A stretch of 64,000 nucleotides of DNA from an uncultured Lactobacillus sp. (GCF_910589175.1 NZ_CAJURR010000007.1:20835-84834); one strand, 5' to 3'; positions 1-8,334 are shown, numbered from the stretch's first letter. A program made the numbers and translations. The notes: generated by a model from the letters alone, not told the origin.

Positions 1-1541
1 ATTGCTAAAAATGCTAGTCCTAAGAAGAAGCCCATGAATTCAAAGCCAGAAGTCATACTTGAAACTAAGCGATATTGAGCTGATTTAGAGTTAGATAGAT
101 TTATGTTAACTGCGTCTTTATCGACTTCTGGTGAACTCATCATTTGAGTTGCTGATAAGTTTTGGAGTTTCTCAATATTATTAAAGTTACTTCTAAAATT
201 GTTAACTCTTAAAAGCTCAATTCTATTTACTTTAGCCTTAACTTGATTGTATTGAGTTTCGGGTACAACTTTAGCTTGAGCATCAATATATGGAGTTAAA
301 GACACTAGCTGATATTGTGCTTCATTAGCATCAGTCTTATTCTTAAAATCACTTACCTTAATACGTCTAGTATCATAATGATTCATATCGTTTTTTCTCG
401 AATAATGTTGATACATGATCTGATTATTCTTGATTTGATTTTCTGGAATATAAAGTACTCTAGTTTTTTCTTTTCCTTTACCCTCTACTACCATCTTATA
501 GTTAAACGTTGTAGTAGACTTCACAGAAACTTTCTTTAATTGATTATCTACTTTTTTATTATGACCATACAGAACTACATCATAATAGGTACTTTGCATT
601 GACTGTTCAGTCATATTATTAAAGTTCAAACCAACTGTAATTGCTCCTAAAGCAAGAGCAAATAATAAGGAGACAGTAGATAAAATTCGAGTATAATCAC
701 TTAATCTAAACTTAAGTTGTCCTAAAGTGAAGGAATGTAATTTTTTATATTTGTAAGCTAAATTCTTACGAAGTAAATCAATAATTGCTGTAAAGAAGGA
801 ATCAAAAGTAAAGTAAGAACCAAAAACGATTGTAAAGAAGGCTATTGGAATAGTTTTTGTCCCTAATTTTGCTGCATGCATCATTGCCCAATAACCAAGA
901 GCAAGTAACGCAACTCCTAAAACTGCTTCAATAAATTTCCATAATTTATTTCTATGTAATTTAACTGGTTTTTGATCTTCATGAAGTAAGTTAATCACAT
1001 TTGACTTAACTAATTTATGACGGTTCCAAAAAGCAGCTAAGAAAAATAGAATTGCAAAGAAAGCTATTGTCCAAAGTAAAGCTGGTAAGTAAAAGCCAAC
1101 AAATTTATGGATTTGCAATCCCAGTTGGGAAATCAACACACTGGAAACTCCCTGTGTTAAGCCAACCCCTAAGACTGTACCCAATAAGGTAGCTAATAAG
1201 CCAACAACAAGAGTTTCGGTAAAAATTAATCTTCCAATTTTGCTTGTTCTAGCTCCTAACATCATATACATTCCATAATCTTTTTGTCTCATACTGAGCA
1301 AAAAACTATTGGCATATACAATATAAACAAAAGTAATAATAGCAAGTAATGCAATACCAAACCCAAAAACAATTTGGGTAATTTTAAAAGCAATACTTAA
1401 TGAGCCTTTTAAAAAAGCTGGATTTGTAGCTAGAGTCATAAACATATAAAAAATTGCACTAGCAAAAGTTAAGCCTGAAAAAAGAACTAAATAGTCTTTG
1501 AACCGGCTTTTAATTCCGGTTAATGATAATTTCCAAAGCAT
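1..1541 (-). CDS. FtsX-like ABC transporter permease, BceB type (partial, runs off left edge)
   Basis: Reading leftwards from an ATG at 1541 gives an open frame to the window edge (about 513 codons, C-terminus missing). It begins MLWKLSLTGIKSRFKDYLVL and has repeated hydrophobic segments followed by a long hydrophilic, probably extracellular stretch. That is the layout of the BceB/YxdM permeases that pair with a BceA ATPase for export of, or resistance to, cell-envelope peptides. It lies 19 bases after the ATPase gene with its own GAAAGGAAA ribosome site, so the two form one transporter operon. The peptide substrate cannot be told from sequence. No two-component system is adjacent inside the window. 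Confidence 0.85.
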   Translation of the reverse strand, partial: MLWKLSLTGIKSRFKDYLVLFSGLTFASAIFYMFMTLATNPAFLKGSLSIAFKITQIVFGFGIALLAIITFVYIVYANSFLLSMRQKDYGMYMMLGARTSKIGRLIFTETLVVGLLATLLGTVLGVGLTQGVSSVLISQLGLQIHKFVGFYLPALLWTIAFFAILFFLAAFWNRHKLVKSNVINLLHEDQKPVKLHRNKLWKFIEAVLGVALLALGYWAMMHAAKLGTKTIPIAFFTIVFGSYFTFDSFFTAIIDLLRKNLAYKYKKLHSFTLGQLKFRLSDYTRILSTVSLLFALALGAITVGLNFNNMTEQSMQSTYYDVVLYGHNKKVDNQLKKVSVKSTTTFNYKMVVEGKGKEKTRVLYIPENQIKNNQIMYQHYSRKNDMNHYDTRRIKVSDFKNKTDANEAQYQLVSLTPYIDAQAKVVPETQYNQVKAKVNRIELLRVNNFRSNFNNIEKLQNLSATQMMSSPEVDKDAVNINLSNSKSAQYRLVSSMTSGFEFMGFFLGLAFLA

Positions 1542-1560
1542 AATTATTTCCTTTCTATTC

Positions 1561-2307
1561 TTAACGTCTACCTAATTCAGCAATAATTTCTTGATAAAAT
1601 TCTTCTCTACTTTTACCATCTTTTTTAATTTCTTTGCCGATCTTACCATCTTTAATGAAAAGAATTCGACTAGCATATGAAGCGGAATATGGATCGTGCG
1701 TAACCATTAAGATGGAAACTTTATCATTTTCATTTAGCCCCTTCATTGTTTCAAGTAATTCAGTCGCACTTTTTGAATCAAGTGCCCCAGTTGGTTCATC
1801 TCCATAAAGAATAGCTGGTTCATGAACCAAGGCACGCGCTGCTGCAACACGTTGTTTTTGTCCACCAGAGATTTCTGCTGGATATTTATTTAAAATATGA
1901 TCAATTCCTAGTCGCTTAGCAATTTTATCCACTTTAGGATTAATTTGACTGCTCTTCACATTTTGAAGTGAAAGAGGAAGAGCAATATTTTCACGATTTG
2001 TTAGATTTTCTAATAGGTTAAAATCTTGAAAAATAAAACCAATTTCTTGACCGCGGAAATCTGCCATTTGATTTTTATTTAAGCCAGTAATATCACGACC
2101 ATTAATGTATACATTTCCAGTTGTAGGTTGATCTAATGTAGATAAAATATTTAACAAAGTGGTTTTACCAGAACCAGATGCACCCATGATTCCAACAAAT
2201 TCACCACGTTCCACATCAAAGCTAACGCCCTTTAAAGCTTGGTATTGTTTTTCACCTTTTTTACCGTAAGTCTTAGTAATATTTTGCACTTGAACTACTT
2301 CACTCAT
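1561..2307 (-). CDS. ABC transporter ATP-binding protein, BceA-like
   Basis: A 248-residue ATPase of the MacB/BceA branch. Visible motifs are Walker A GASGSGKTT (residues 42-50), a Q-loop in FIFQDFNLL, the signature SGGQKQR, and a Walker B region ending GDEPTGALDS, which is typical of FtsX-coupled transporters. It energises the permease encoded just downstream. A promoter with a palindrome directly over it precedes the gene, so expression is probably controlled by a repressor encoded elsewhere. Family assignment is firm; the exported compound is unknown. Confidence 0.9.
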   Translation of the reverse strand: MSEVVQVQNITKTYGKKGEKQYQALKGVSFDVERGEFVGIMGASGSGKTTLLNILSTLDQPTTGNVYINGRDITGLNKNQMADFRGQEIGFIFQDFNLLENLTNRENIALPLSLQNVKSSQINPKVDKIAKRLGIDHILNKYPAEISGGQKQRVAAARALVHEPAILYGDEPTGALDSKSATELLETMKGLNENDKVSILMVTHDPYSASYASRILFIKDGKIGKEIKKDGKSREEFYQEIIAELGRR

Positions 2308-2325
2308 TTTGACTCCTCTTTTCGT

Positions 2326-2383
2326 TATAGTGTATTACGTACCTGTTACACTATATAATACAGACAGTATTAAAAAAAGTAAA
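2326..2383 (-). promoter_or_regulatory. Promoter with overlapping palindromic operator for the BceAB-like operon
   Basis: On the minus strand a -35 TTTACT (2378-2383) and -10 TATTAT (2355-2360) are separated by 17 bases. Immediately downstream, covering the expected start point, is an inverted repeat TATAGTGTA (2326-2334) and TACACTATA (2347-2355) with perfect 9-base arms and a 12-base spacer. The position suits a repressor that blocks RNA polymerase. The regulator (TetR or GntR type would fit) is not encoded next to it. Confidence 0.6.
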
Positions 2384-2417
2384 GCCTGTTTTTCAATTTT
2401 TTCATCTTTTCTTCTTG

Positions 2418-2423
2418 TATAAT
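2418..2423 (+). promoter_or_regulatory. -10 element for the leader peptide / APC permease transcript
   Basis: A consensus TATAAT lies 42 bases before the leader ORF. The -35 region is only T-rich and not recognisable. Confidence 0.4.
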
Positions 2424-2464
2424 AGAAAACGATGTTATAAGTAAAATATGAAATGAGGTATAGA

Positions 2465-2509
2465 ATGCAGGGAAGCTACTTCTTCAACCCGCCTCCTAAA
2501 TTTAAGTAA
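2465..2509 (+). CDS. Putative 14-residue regulatory leader peptide with Pro-Pro-Pro
   Basis: A short ORF starts with ATG six bases after a GAGG ribosome site (2455-2458) and encodes MQGSYFFNPPPKFK before TAA. Three consecutive prolines (2489-2497) form a motif known to stall ribosomes that lack EF-P help. The same CCTCCTAAA (2492-2500) is perfectly complementary to TTTAGGAGG (2532-2540), the ribosome site of the permease gene. A ribosome paused on the prolines would hold the anti-SD strand and free the permease ribosome site. It is inferred to be a translation-control leader; no homologue was checked. Confidence 0.6.
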   Translation: MQGSYFFNPPPKFK

Positions 2510-2547
2510 ATGATAATAGTATAGGAGTTTTTTTAGGAGGAAAATTT

Positions 2548-3990
2548 TTGGATACTTTTGATGAGGCACAAAAACGTAAAAAACTAACCTGGCCCGTGAT
2601 TGCCTTAATGGACTTTGTTACAGTTATTGGTTTTGATGACATTATCTATAACTTTCAAAATCAAGGATTAGCTGTAGTTAGTGACTGGATATTACTGTTA
2701 ATTTTATTTGTAGTTCCATATGAATTAATTGTCGGACAACTAGGGGCTACTTTTTCAGATGATGGTGGAGGTTTATCTTCTTGGCTAAGACACACCTCTG
2801 GCGATCGAATGGGCTATATTACAGCTTGGTGTTATTGGGTAGTTTCATTGCCTTACTTGGTTGATGTAGCAAATTCAACGGTTGTTTCTTTTGCATGGCT
2901 TTTTAAAGGACATGCATTAAGTGACAAGGAAATGAGTAATTGGGCTTTTGCTTTATTTACAGCAATCATTTTTGTCATCTTTATCTTCTTCCAACACCGC
3001 TTTGCTAACTCGCTACAATGGTTATCGATCATTGGTGGTGGTGCAATGTTCATTATGACAATTCTTTTTGTAATTATGACAATTGTATATTTAGGTGAAG
3101 GCCGTAGAATTGCTACGCAGCCATTCCACTTTAAGAACTTCTTGCCAACGTTTGATATGAAATTCTTAATGTCATTAGGTTTATTGATTTTTGCCATGAA
3201 TGGAGCTGAATTTGTTGCTCCTTACGTTACTGAAATGAAAGATGGCCCTAAGAATTTCCCTAAAGCAATGTACATGCTAGCAATCATGACTGGATTTTTA
3301 ACTATTTTTGGTTCCTTTGCATTGGGCGTATTCTTTAATGCACATCACTTACCAGATGACTTAAAAATGAATGGTTCCTACTATGCTTTTCAAGCAATGG
3401 GAGAAAAATTCGGAATGGGTAAATTCTTCTTATATACTTTCATTATTACCCAAGCTCTCTACATGCTTGCCCAACTAGCTGTTTTAGTAGATGGCGGAGC
3501 TAGAATTTTCCTATCAGACACTGCTAAAAAATATCTACCCAAGCAATTAACTAAGACTGATAAAAATGGTCTACCAATTAATGGTTACTGGCTAACAACT
3601 GGAATTTGCTCAGTTTTACTATTTTTAAGTGCTACTCTTCCTTCAGTTAATGACATTTTCAATCAATTACTTAATTTAAACGGAATTGTATCACCATATG
3701 TTACCGGTCTACTCTTCTGGGCCTTTATTAAGATCAGACTTCACCCAGAAAAATTCCCATCACAATATGTATTTATCAAGAACAAAACCTTCGCTGTTAT
3801 TGTTGGTTGGTGGTGTTTAATCATTACAGTTACCGGTGCAACTTTTGGAATCGTTCCAATTGATGCAAAAGCTGGCTCAGCTACTTGGTGGCATATGTTA
3901 ATCCTAAACATTGTCGAACCTCTTTTAATGATTGGATTAGGAATTGTTTTACCATTAATTGCTAAGTGGCAAAGATCAAAGGAAAATTAA
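2548..3990 (+). CDS. APC superfamily amino-acid permease (glutamate/GABA-antiporter/YjeM-like)
   Basis: A 480-residue protein with about 12 hydrophobic segments and the APC opening pattern (VIALMDFVTVIGFDD, then GATFSDDGGGLSSW), as in amino-acid/GABA antiporters. It starts at TTG 2548, with AGGAGG at 2535-2540 a good 7 bases away; no ATG suits. The ribosome site can be masked by the upstream leader ORF. It is a single-gene unit ended by a hairpin. The substrate is not predictable, although the leader control suggests amino-acid or polyamine response. Confidence 0.85.
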   Translation: MDTFDEAQKRKKLTWPVIALMDFVTVIGFDDIIYNFQNQGLAVVSDWILLLILFVVPYELIVGQLGATFSDDGGGLSSWLRHTSGDRMGYITAWCYWVVSLPYLVDVANSTVVSFAWLFKGHALSDKEMSNWAFALFTAIIFVIFIFFQHRFANSLQWLSIIGGGAMFIMTILFVIMTIVYLGEGRRIATQPFHFKNFLPTFDMKFLMSLGLLIFAMNGAEFVAPYVTEMKDGPKNFPKAMYMLAIMTGFLTIFGSFALGVFFNAHHLPDDLKMNGSYYAFQAMGEKFGMGKFFLYTFIITQALYMLAQLAVLVDGGARIFLSDTAKKYLPKQLTKTDKNGLPINGYWLTTGICSVLLFLSATLPSVNDIFNQLLNLNGIVSPYVTGLLFWAFIKIRLHPEKFPSQYVFIKNKTFAVIVGWWCLIITVTGATFGIVPIDAKAGSATWWHMLILNIVEPLLMIGLGIVLPLIAKWQRSKEN

Positions 3991-4001
3991 TCTATAACAT
4001 A

Positions 4002-4050
4002 AAAATGCTATTGACTCTCGGTATATGTACTTGAGCCAATAGCATTTTTT
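4002..4050. terminator. Bidirectional terminator between permease and ABC operon
   Basis: AAAATGCTATTG...CAATAGCATTTTTT stem with one mismatch near the loop, and A and T tracts on both sides. It serves the plus-strand permease and the minus-strand ABC-2 operon. Confidence 0.85.
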
Positions 4051-4065
4051 ATTTATTGCAATTAA

Positions 4066-4785
4066 TTATCGTTCTTGCCTTCTAGAGAAAAATATCTTAG
4101 TACTTAATAAACAAACTAGATACCAAACTAAAATTTTGATTAATAAAATTAACATATCTTGATTAAAAAAACTATTTGCCTCTATCCAATCTATTAAATT
4201 ACTAATTGGAAGTAGTTCTGCAAAAAATTTTAACCAAGTAGGATATTCACTTACTGGAATAATCATTCCAGCTAAAATAATCAAACTACCCGTTACAATA
4301 TTAGAAAGCCAGTAAGGATTCTCTTTTTTCATTCCCCATACAGCACAAAAATAAGCTAAGAGAACACTTATAAAGATTTCAAAGGGTAAAGCAAGAAAAA
4401 GCCTAGGAATAATATTTACTTTATTAAGCACTATTAAACCTATTACTCCCAAAAGAATTGTTTCCAGAGAAAGGACAACTGCCGCAATTACAAATTTTAC
4501 TAGCCAATAGTTTTTAAAAGTAGGTCTAATTGAAAAAATATCGTCCAGTAAATTAATATTTTGATCATAAACTGTGGACGCTACCACAATGCCAGTACCT
4601 GTAGAAATACCTGTAGTAATCACGCTTCCGACCAAAATACGAGAATAATCTTGACTCGCTCCAAAGGCAATCAACAAAAACATAATTAAGGATACTAATG
4701 GCAACAGTAAATAATTAACTAAAATCACGTTAACACTGTCAAAAGTTCCAATCGAACGTAGAGTAACACGATAGGCAGCTTTCAA
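4066..4785 (-). CDS. ABC-2 type transporter permease (last gene of peptide operon)
   Basis: A 239-residue, strongly hydrophobic protein with about six membrane segments, typical of ABC-2 permeases of the CcmB/LanE-G size class. It overlaps the preceding permease gene by 4 bases (ATGA), showing translational coupling. With the second permease and the ATPase it would make an exporter or self-immunity transporter for a peptide. It has no recognisable substrate motif. Confidence 0.8.
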   Translation of the reverse strand: MKAAYRVTLRSIGTFDSVNVILVNYLLLPLVSLIMFLLIAFGASQDYSRILVGSVITTGISTGTGIVVASTVYDQNINLLDDIFSIRPTFKNYWLVKFVIAAVVLSLETILLGVIGLIVLNKVNIIPRLFLALPFEIFISVLLAYFCAVWGMKKENPYWLSNIVTGSLIILAGMIIPVSEYPTWLKFFAELLPISNLIDWIEANSFFNQDMLILLIKILVWYLVCLLSTKIFFSRRQER

Positions 4786-5516
4786 AATATGCTCAATCTC
4801 CCCTCTTTAAAAGCTCGTTTAATTACAATATTAGTCATTAATTTAGATAAAACTCCAAAGACCACTACAACTAAAATGTAGCTCATTATCCAATTCCATT
4901 GAATAGATTCATGATAGATAATCCTAATTGGTAAAGTTAACGGACTTAGCATTTGAAAAGGTTTGATACTTATTCTAATTGCGTCTGGAATACTTAAAAG
5001 TCCAGATAAAAGCAAAATTGGTAATAATAAAAGCTGTTCATAAACAATTGCATTCTTGCTTAAAACAAAAAATAAACTAATAAAATAGCTTAAAACTGCA
5101 GCTGCAATCCATAATAAGATGATCCCTACTAATAATTGAAAATCTAAGTAATTAACTGGCATTTTTAATAACCAAGCTTCTAATCCTGCTAAAGGAAAAG
5201 CAATTAAACCATACACAGAAGCTGGAATCAGAGTAGCCAGTAAAACTTTTTCTCTAGCTACACCAGTATTTAATAGATACGGTAGAGTCCCTTGAAATCT
5301 CTGAAAGCCTAATGCACCAGCACTAGTAGTACATGATGCCCATGTTCCCATTACTCCCGCAATTAACCATTCTTTCCCGTTATAAGTTTGCAAAACATAG
5401 TGAGCCAAATATTCATAAAGTAGCATTGTAGTTGTTTCAATAATCACTAAATTTACAAAATAAGTATTTTTTATATATAAACGTACTTGAAATAATGCTA
5501 ATTTAATAAAAGACAT
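4782..5516 (-). CDS. ABC-2 type transporter permease
   Basis: A 244-residue membrane protein with six or more hydrophobic segments (for example residues 140-190, rich in Leu and Ile). It starts one base after the stop of the ATPase gene and overlaps the next permease gene. It is probably the partner of that permease in one transport complex. Sequence alone does not separate export from immunity or uptake. Confidence 0.8.
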   Translation of the reverse strand: MSFIKLALFQVRLYIKNTYFVNLVIIETTTMLLYEYLAHYVLQTYNGKEWLIAGVMGTWASCTTSAGALGFQRFQGTLPYLLNTGVAREKVLLATLIPASVYGLIAFPLAGLEAWLLKMPVNYLDFQLLVGIILLWIAAAVLSYFISLFFVLSKNAIVYEQLLLLPILLLSGLLSIPDAIRISIKPFQMLSPLTLPIRIIYHESIQWNWIMSYILVVVVFGVLSKLMTNIVIKRAFKEGRLSIF

Positions 5517-5517
5517 A

Positions 5518-6288
5518 CTACACCTGCCTTCTTTTCAACTGATCAGCTACTGCTAAATAGGCATCAGCTAAACTTGCATTATTTTCCACACCAGCAAATT
5601 TCTTTACTTCTTGAATTGACCCTTCAAAATGAATCATCCCACCGCCGATTAAAAAGATCCTATCAGCCAAGCTTTCAATATCTGACATGTTGTGACTAGT
5701 TAAAATAATACCTCGTTTTTCTGATGCTATTCTTTTAACTAATTGCCTAATCGAAATAACTGATTCAATATCTAAGCCTGCTGTTGGTTCGTCTAACATT
5801 AATATTTTGGGATGATTTACTAATCCACGAGCAATATGAAGTCGCTGCAACATGCCTTTAGAATAAGCAGATACTTTCTTTTCAGCTACATCGACTAAAT
5901 TAACAGTTTTCAAAGCTTCTTGAACATTGCTTTTAATATTTCTTTCTTTAACACCTACGACTCGAGCAAAAAATTCTAAATTTTCTCTCGCAGTAGCGCC
6001 GTAATAAAATCCACGATCACCACCAAAAACAATACCCATCTTCTTCCTAGCTTTTCGTGGATACTTAATCAGATCCACACCCTCAACTTCAACTTGTCCT
6101 GAAGTAGGAACTAAGTAATTAGAAATGGATTTAATGAGTGTTGTTTTGCCAGCTCCATTTGGTCCAACAAAAGAAATTACTTCTCCTGCATGTAACTCAA
6201 AACTAATATTTTTTATTGCATGAAAAGTTTTTTTCTTATCTTTATAATCACGTGTAATGTTGTCAGCTTTAAATATAGTATTTGTCAT
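5518..6288 (-). CDS. ABC transporter ATP-binding protein
   Basis: A 256-residue ATPase with Walker A GPNGAGKTT, a signature-like YSKGMLQR (degenerate, with Lys in place of the second Gly) and Walker B ILMLDEPTAGLD. This is the CcmA/BcrA family that drives ABC-2 permeases. Its start overlaps the end of the TPR gene by 20 bases, so it is translated with the receptor-like gene upstream. Two ABC-2 permeases follow directly. It is probably a peptide exporter or immunity ATPase. Confidence 0.88.
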   Translation of the reverse strand: MTNTIFKADNITRDYKDKKKTFHAIKNISFELHAGEVISFVGPNGAGKTTLIKSISNYLVPTSGQVEVEGVDLIKYPRKARKKMGIVFGGDRGFYYGATARENLEFFARVVGVKERNIKSNVQEALKTVNLVDVAEKKVSAYSKGMLQRLHIARGLVNHPKILMLDEPTAGLDIESVISIRQLVKRIASEKRGIILTSHNMSDIESLADRIFLIGGGMIHFEGSIQEVKKFAGVENNASLADAYLAVADQLKRRQV

Positions 6289-7123
6289 AATTTTCTAAAA
6301 TTCCTATTGGATCAGATTTTATCGTTTTCAAAATTTGCTTTGCTTTTTCTTCCTCTCCCATCTTATAAAAAGAAGCAGTAACAAGTTTTTTAGTTTCATT
6401 AATACCAATAATATTGCCTATCTTTATATGCTCATCAATTGCACTAAGCGCTGTGTTTACCGCTTGGTCATACTGTTTATCAATATAGTAAATATAGGCT
6501 AACGAAGATAATGCTTCACTTAAATATTCATCATTATATTTATGAACCATTTCTACATCTTGCAACATAATTTTTTTAGCAATATCTATATTATTTAATT
6601 CAATTTCTATCTGAACTTGGTTGATAGCTATCTGACTATAATACCTTACAAGCTCGGTAAGTTTCATATTAATATGTGTAAATTTGTTTATAGCATTATT
6701 AAGAATAATTTTCCCATTTGCAAGCAAAAGTCTAGCTAAAATTAAATTATTATGGTGATTTTCTTGATTAGATAGTATTAATTGAAAGGCGACGAGATTA
6801 TTCAGTAGCGCTGCTATTTCACCTAGATCATTACTCAAATTTATATCAGTAATTAAGCTATTACTATGTTTAAAAAACTCATCAATATTTTTTTCTCTTT
6901 TTAATAGAGTTACATCAATTCTATGTAAAATAACTTCTTTAGTTTCTCTATCAGTACACTTAGTATGTGCTTGATTAAATAGTTTCAAAGCAGTTGATGC
7001 ATCATTTTCAATACCACATAAAGTAGCCATCTTTATTAAATTATCAACCGTGAATTCTTTTAAAACATCAGCCATTCTTTCTTTTAATACTTCATAAGAA
7101 GAATCATAATCTCCCAGTACCAA
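6269..7123 (-). CDS. TPR domain part of an RRNPP/AimR-like peptide receptor (C-terminal fragment)
   Basis: A 284-residue all-helical protein with TPR-like repeats (for example EALSSLAYIYYIDKQYDQAVNTALSAI). It has no start with a convincing ribosome site. The frame stays open upstream through 7177 and joins, by a -1 shift at an A-run, the 86-residue ORF that precedes it. Joined, they give about 386 residues, the usual size of Rgg/PlcR/AimR-type cytosolic peptide receptors. The pattern EYCKKLD followed by a charged helical region resembles AimR; I see this only by eye. No clear N-terminal HTH is visible. Confidence 0.6.
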   Translation of the reverse strand: MVLGDYDSSYEVLKERMADVLKEFTVDNLIKMATLCGIENDASTALKLFNQAHTKCTDRETKEVILHRIDVTLLKREKNIDEFFKHSNSLITDINLSNDLGEIAALLNNLVAFQLILSNQENHHNNLILARLLLANGKIILNNAINKFTHINMKLTELVRYYSQIAINQVQIEIELNNIDIAKKIMLQDVEMVHKYNDEYLSEALSSLAYIYYIDKQYDQAVNTALSAIDEHIKIGNIIGINETKKLVTASFYKMGEEEKAKQILKTIKSDPIGILENYDKYYI

Positions 7124-7167
7124 AACTACACCATCAATCCAATCACCTAAATCGCGAATATCTAATT

Positions 7168-7428
7168 CTAAGAGTTCTTTTTTACTTCCAGTACCGATGG
7201 CATTTGTTTATCTAATTTTTTACAATATTCTTTTATAAAAATTCGTGGGCTATCCGTTTTTCTTAAACCAAAATCTGTTAAATATTCTGGTGCTTTTATA
7301 GTTCTTTTATTTGAATAAATTCCTTTAATAATATTTTTAGCAATATGAATACGTTCAAATAAAACAGGAGATTCTTCCCATGAAGCATCTCCTGTTTTAA
7401 ATGAACCTATAAATTGAGTAAAATTCAA
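7168..7428 (-). CDS. N-terminal fragment of the RRNPP/AimR-like receptor (86 aa, frameshifted)
   Basis: Starts at TTG 7428 behind GAGGGAG (spacing about 8), 16 bases after the small peptide gene. It encodes 86 residues and stops two codons after an A AAA AAG heptamer (7183-7177). A shift of -1 there continues directly into the TPR ORF. The fragment has no recognised domain on its own. It could be the real first part of a protein made by programmed frameshifting, or the remains of a gene broken by loss of one A. Confidence 0.55.
   Translation of the reverse strand: MNFTQFIGSFKTGDASWEESPVLFERIHIAKNIIKGIYSNKRTIKAPEYLTDFGLRKTDSPRIFIKEYCKKLDKQMPSVLEVKKNS
7177..7183 (-). other. Possible -1 slippery heptamer A AAA AAG
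   Basis: In the zero frame the codons read GTA AAA AAG AAC TCT TAG, so the heptamer A AAA AAG is in exactly the register of the dnaX-type slippery site. The -1 frame is open for the next 302 codons. I see no strong hairpin just downstream and only a weak GGAAG upstream, so a deletion in the A-run is an equal alternative. Confidence 0.45.
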
Positions 7429-7444
7429 TTTTTAGACTCCCTCT

Positions 7445-7543
7445 TTAACCTTTTTGAGGTCCGTCATTCCAACCGGACAATACTTTTGCAAAATATGAAA
7501 TCAAATTTTTATCCATTTCTTTTGCTACTTTTTCTACTGACAT
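7445..7543 (-). CDS. Small 32-residue peptide, first gene of the receptor/ABC operon
   Basis: ATG at 7543 lies seven bases after GAAAGGAG and opens a 32-codon frame beginning MSVEKVAKEMDKNL and ending in GWNDGPQKG. It has no Cys, no secretion signal and no double-glycine leader. The first 20 residues form an amphipathic, Lys-rich helix and the tail is polar and Gly/Pro-containing. Its own promoter lies just upstream and a receptor-like gene and ABC transporter follow. It may be a signalling peptide, a leaderless bacteriocin or a modified-peptide precursor. I do not recognise a family. Confidence 0.65.
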   Translation of the reverse strand: MSVEKVAKEMDKNLISYFAKVLSGWNDGPQKG

Positions 7544-7570
7544 AGTTATTCTCCTTTCTTATTTTTTATT

Positions 7571-7599
7571 ATTTTATCATTGGATATTTTAAATTTCAA
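7571..7599 (-). promoter_or_regulatory. Promoter of the small-peptide operon
   Basis: Minus-strand -35 TTGAAA (7594-7599), a 17-base spacer, and -10 TAAAAT (7571-7576) preceded by TGA, making an extended -10. Transcription would start about 20 bases upstream of the peptide ATG at 7543. Confidence 0.65.
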
Positions 7600-8290
7600 T
7601 AATATTTTTATGATATTCTAATTTTATTTTATTATTATCGCTATTCTATAGAAACTTGTCTAGCATTTAAATACTTTCTCCCATTACTCTACTCAAATAC
7701 TCCGGCTCATTGAGAATTTTGTTATACTTCAATAACATAACAATTTATGAAAGCTCTTTTATTTGCTATTATTTTTATAAGGTCTTATATTTATAAATGA
7801 AGGCAGTCTTCATAGAGAAGCAATAAATAACATATATTTATTGCTATTACTTTATATAAATATTTAGTAATTATATCAAGAAGAAGTTTTTGATATTCTG
7901 AATCATAATAATCATTCACTATTTTCACTACTTTTTCCCGTCTATAGTTCAACAAAATTGAAATAGTGAATTAATTGTTAGTAAAATACAGTTTAACTAA
8001 ATTCTTCAGGAAGATGAAACGTATCGCTAGATACGAGCTCAGTTTAAACTATGTATTACAAAGATAATAAATTTGTCACCCTATATACCCTTAAGTCGTG
8101 AGCTTTCCTATTCCCCCATAATTGTATGGCTTAAGTGATTTTCTTAATTAACTACCTTTGATACAGTCAGTTTAATTTCATTTACAAGTATAAAATTTAT
8201 TATGATTTCAGGATAACAACTATATACTCCACTCATATTTATGTGCACGGTTAATTAAAGTAATTATCTCTATTCGGATATTACCGTGTT
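7600..8290. other. Gene-free stretch with several inverted repeats
   Basis: No ORF with a plausible ribosome site is visible on either strand. It holds a hairpin AGCAATAAATA/TATTTATTGCT (7819-7845), an inverted repeat ATTCACTATTT/AAATAGTGAAT (7914-7971), a hairpin GTATC/GATAC (8021-8034) and the palindrome AGTTTAAACT (8041-8050). A CTTAAG pair lies near 8090-8140. It may encode an untranslated RNA or be decayed DNA. Confidence 0.4.
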
Positions 8291-8297
8291 CAAATAT

Positions 8298-8334
8298 CCT
8301 AAAGGTCACTTCGTTTTTCGGAGTGGCCTTTTTT
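8298..8334 (+). terminator. Terminator at the end of the gene-free stretch
   Basis: GGTCACT and AGTGGCC arms around a short loop, followed by TTTTTT. No coding gene on the plus strand precedes it, so it must end an untranslated RNA or be the relic of a lost gene. Confidence 0.75.

Noticed and set aside
2853..3197. 114-residue minus-strand ORF inside the APC permease gene
   Set aside because: Shadow frame without a ribosome site; the plus-strand gene is clearly real.
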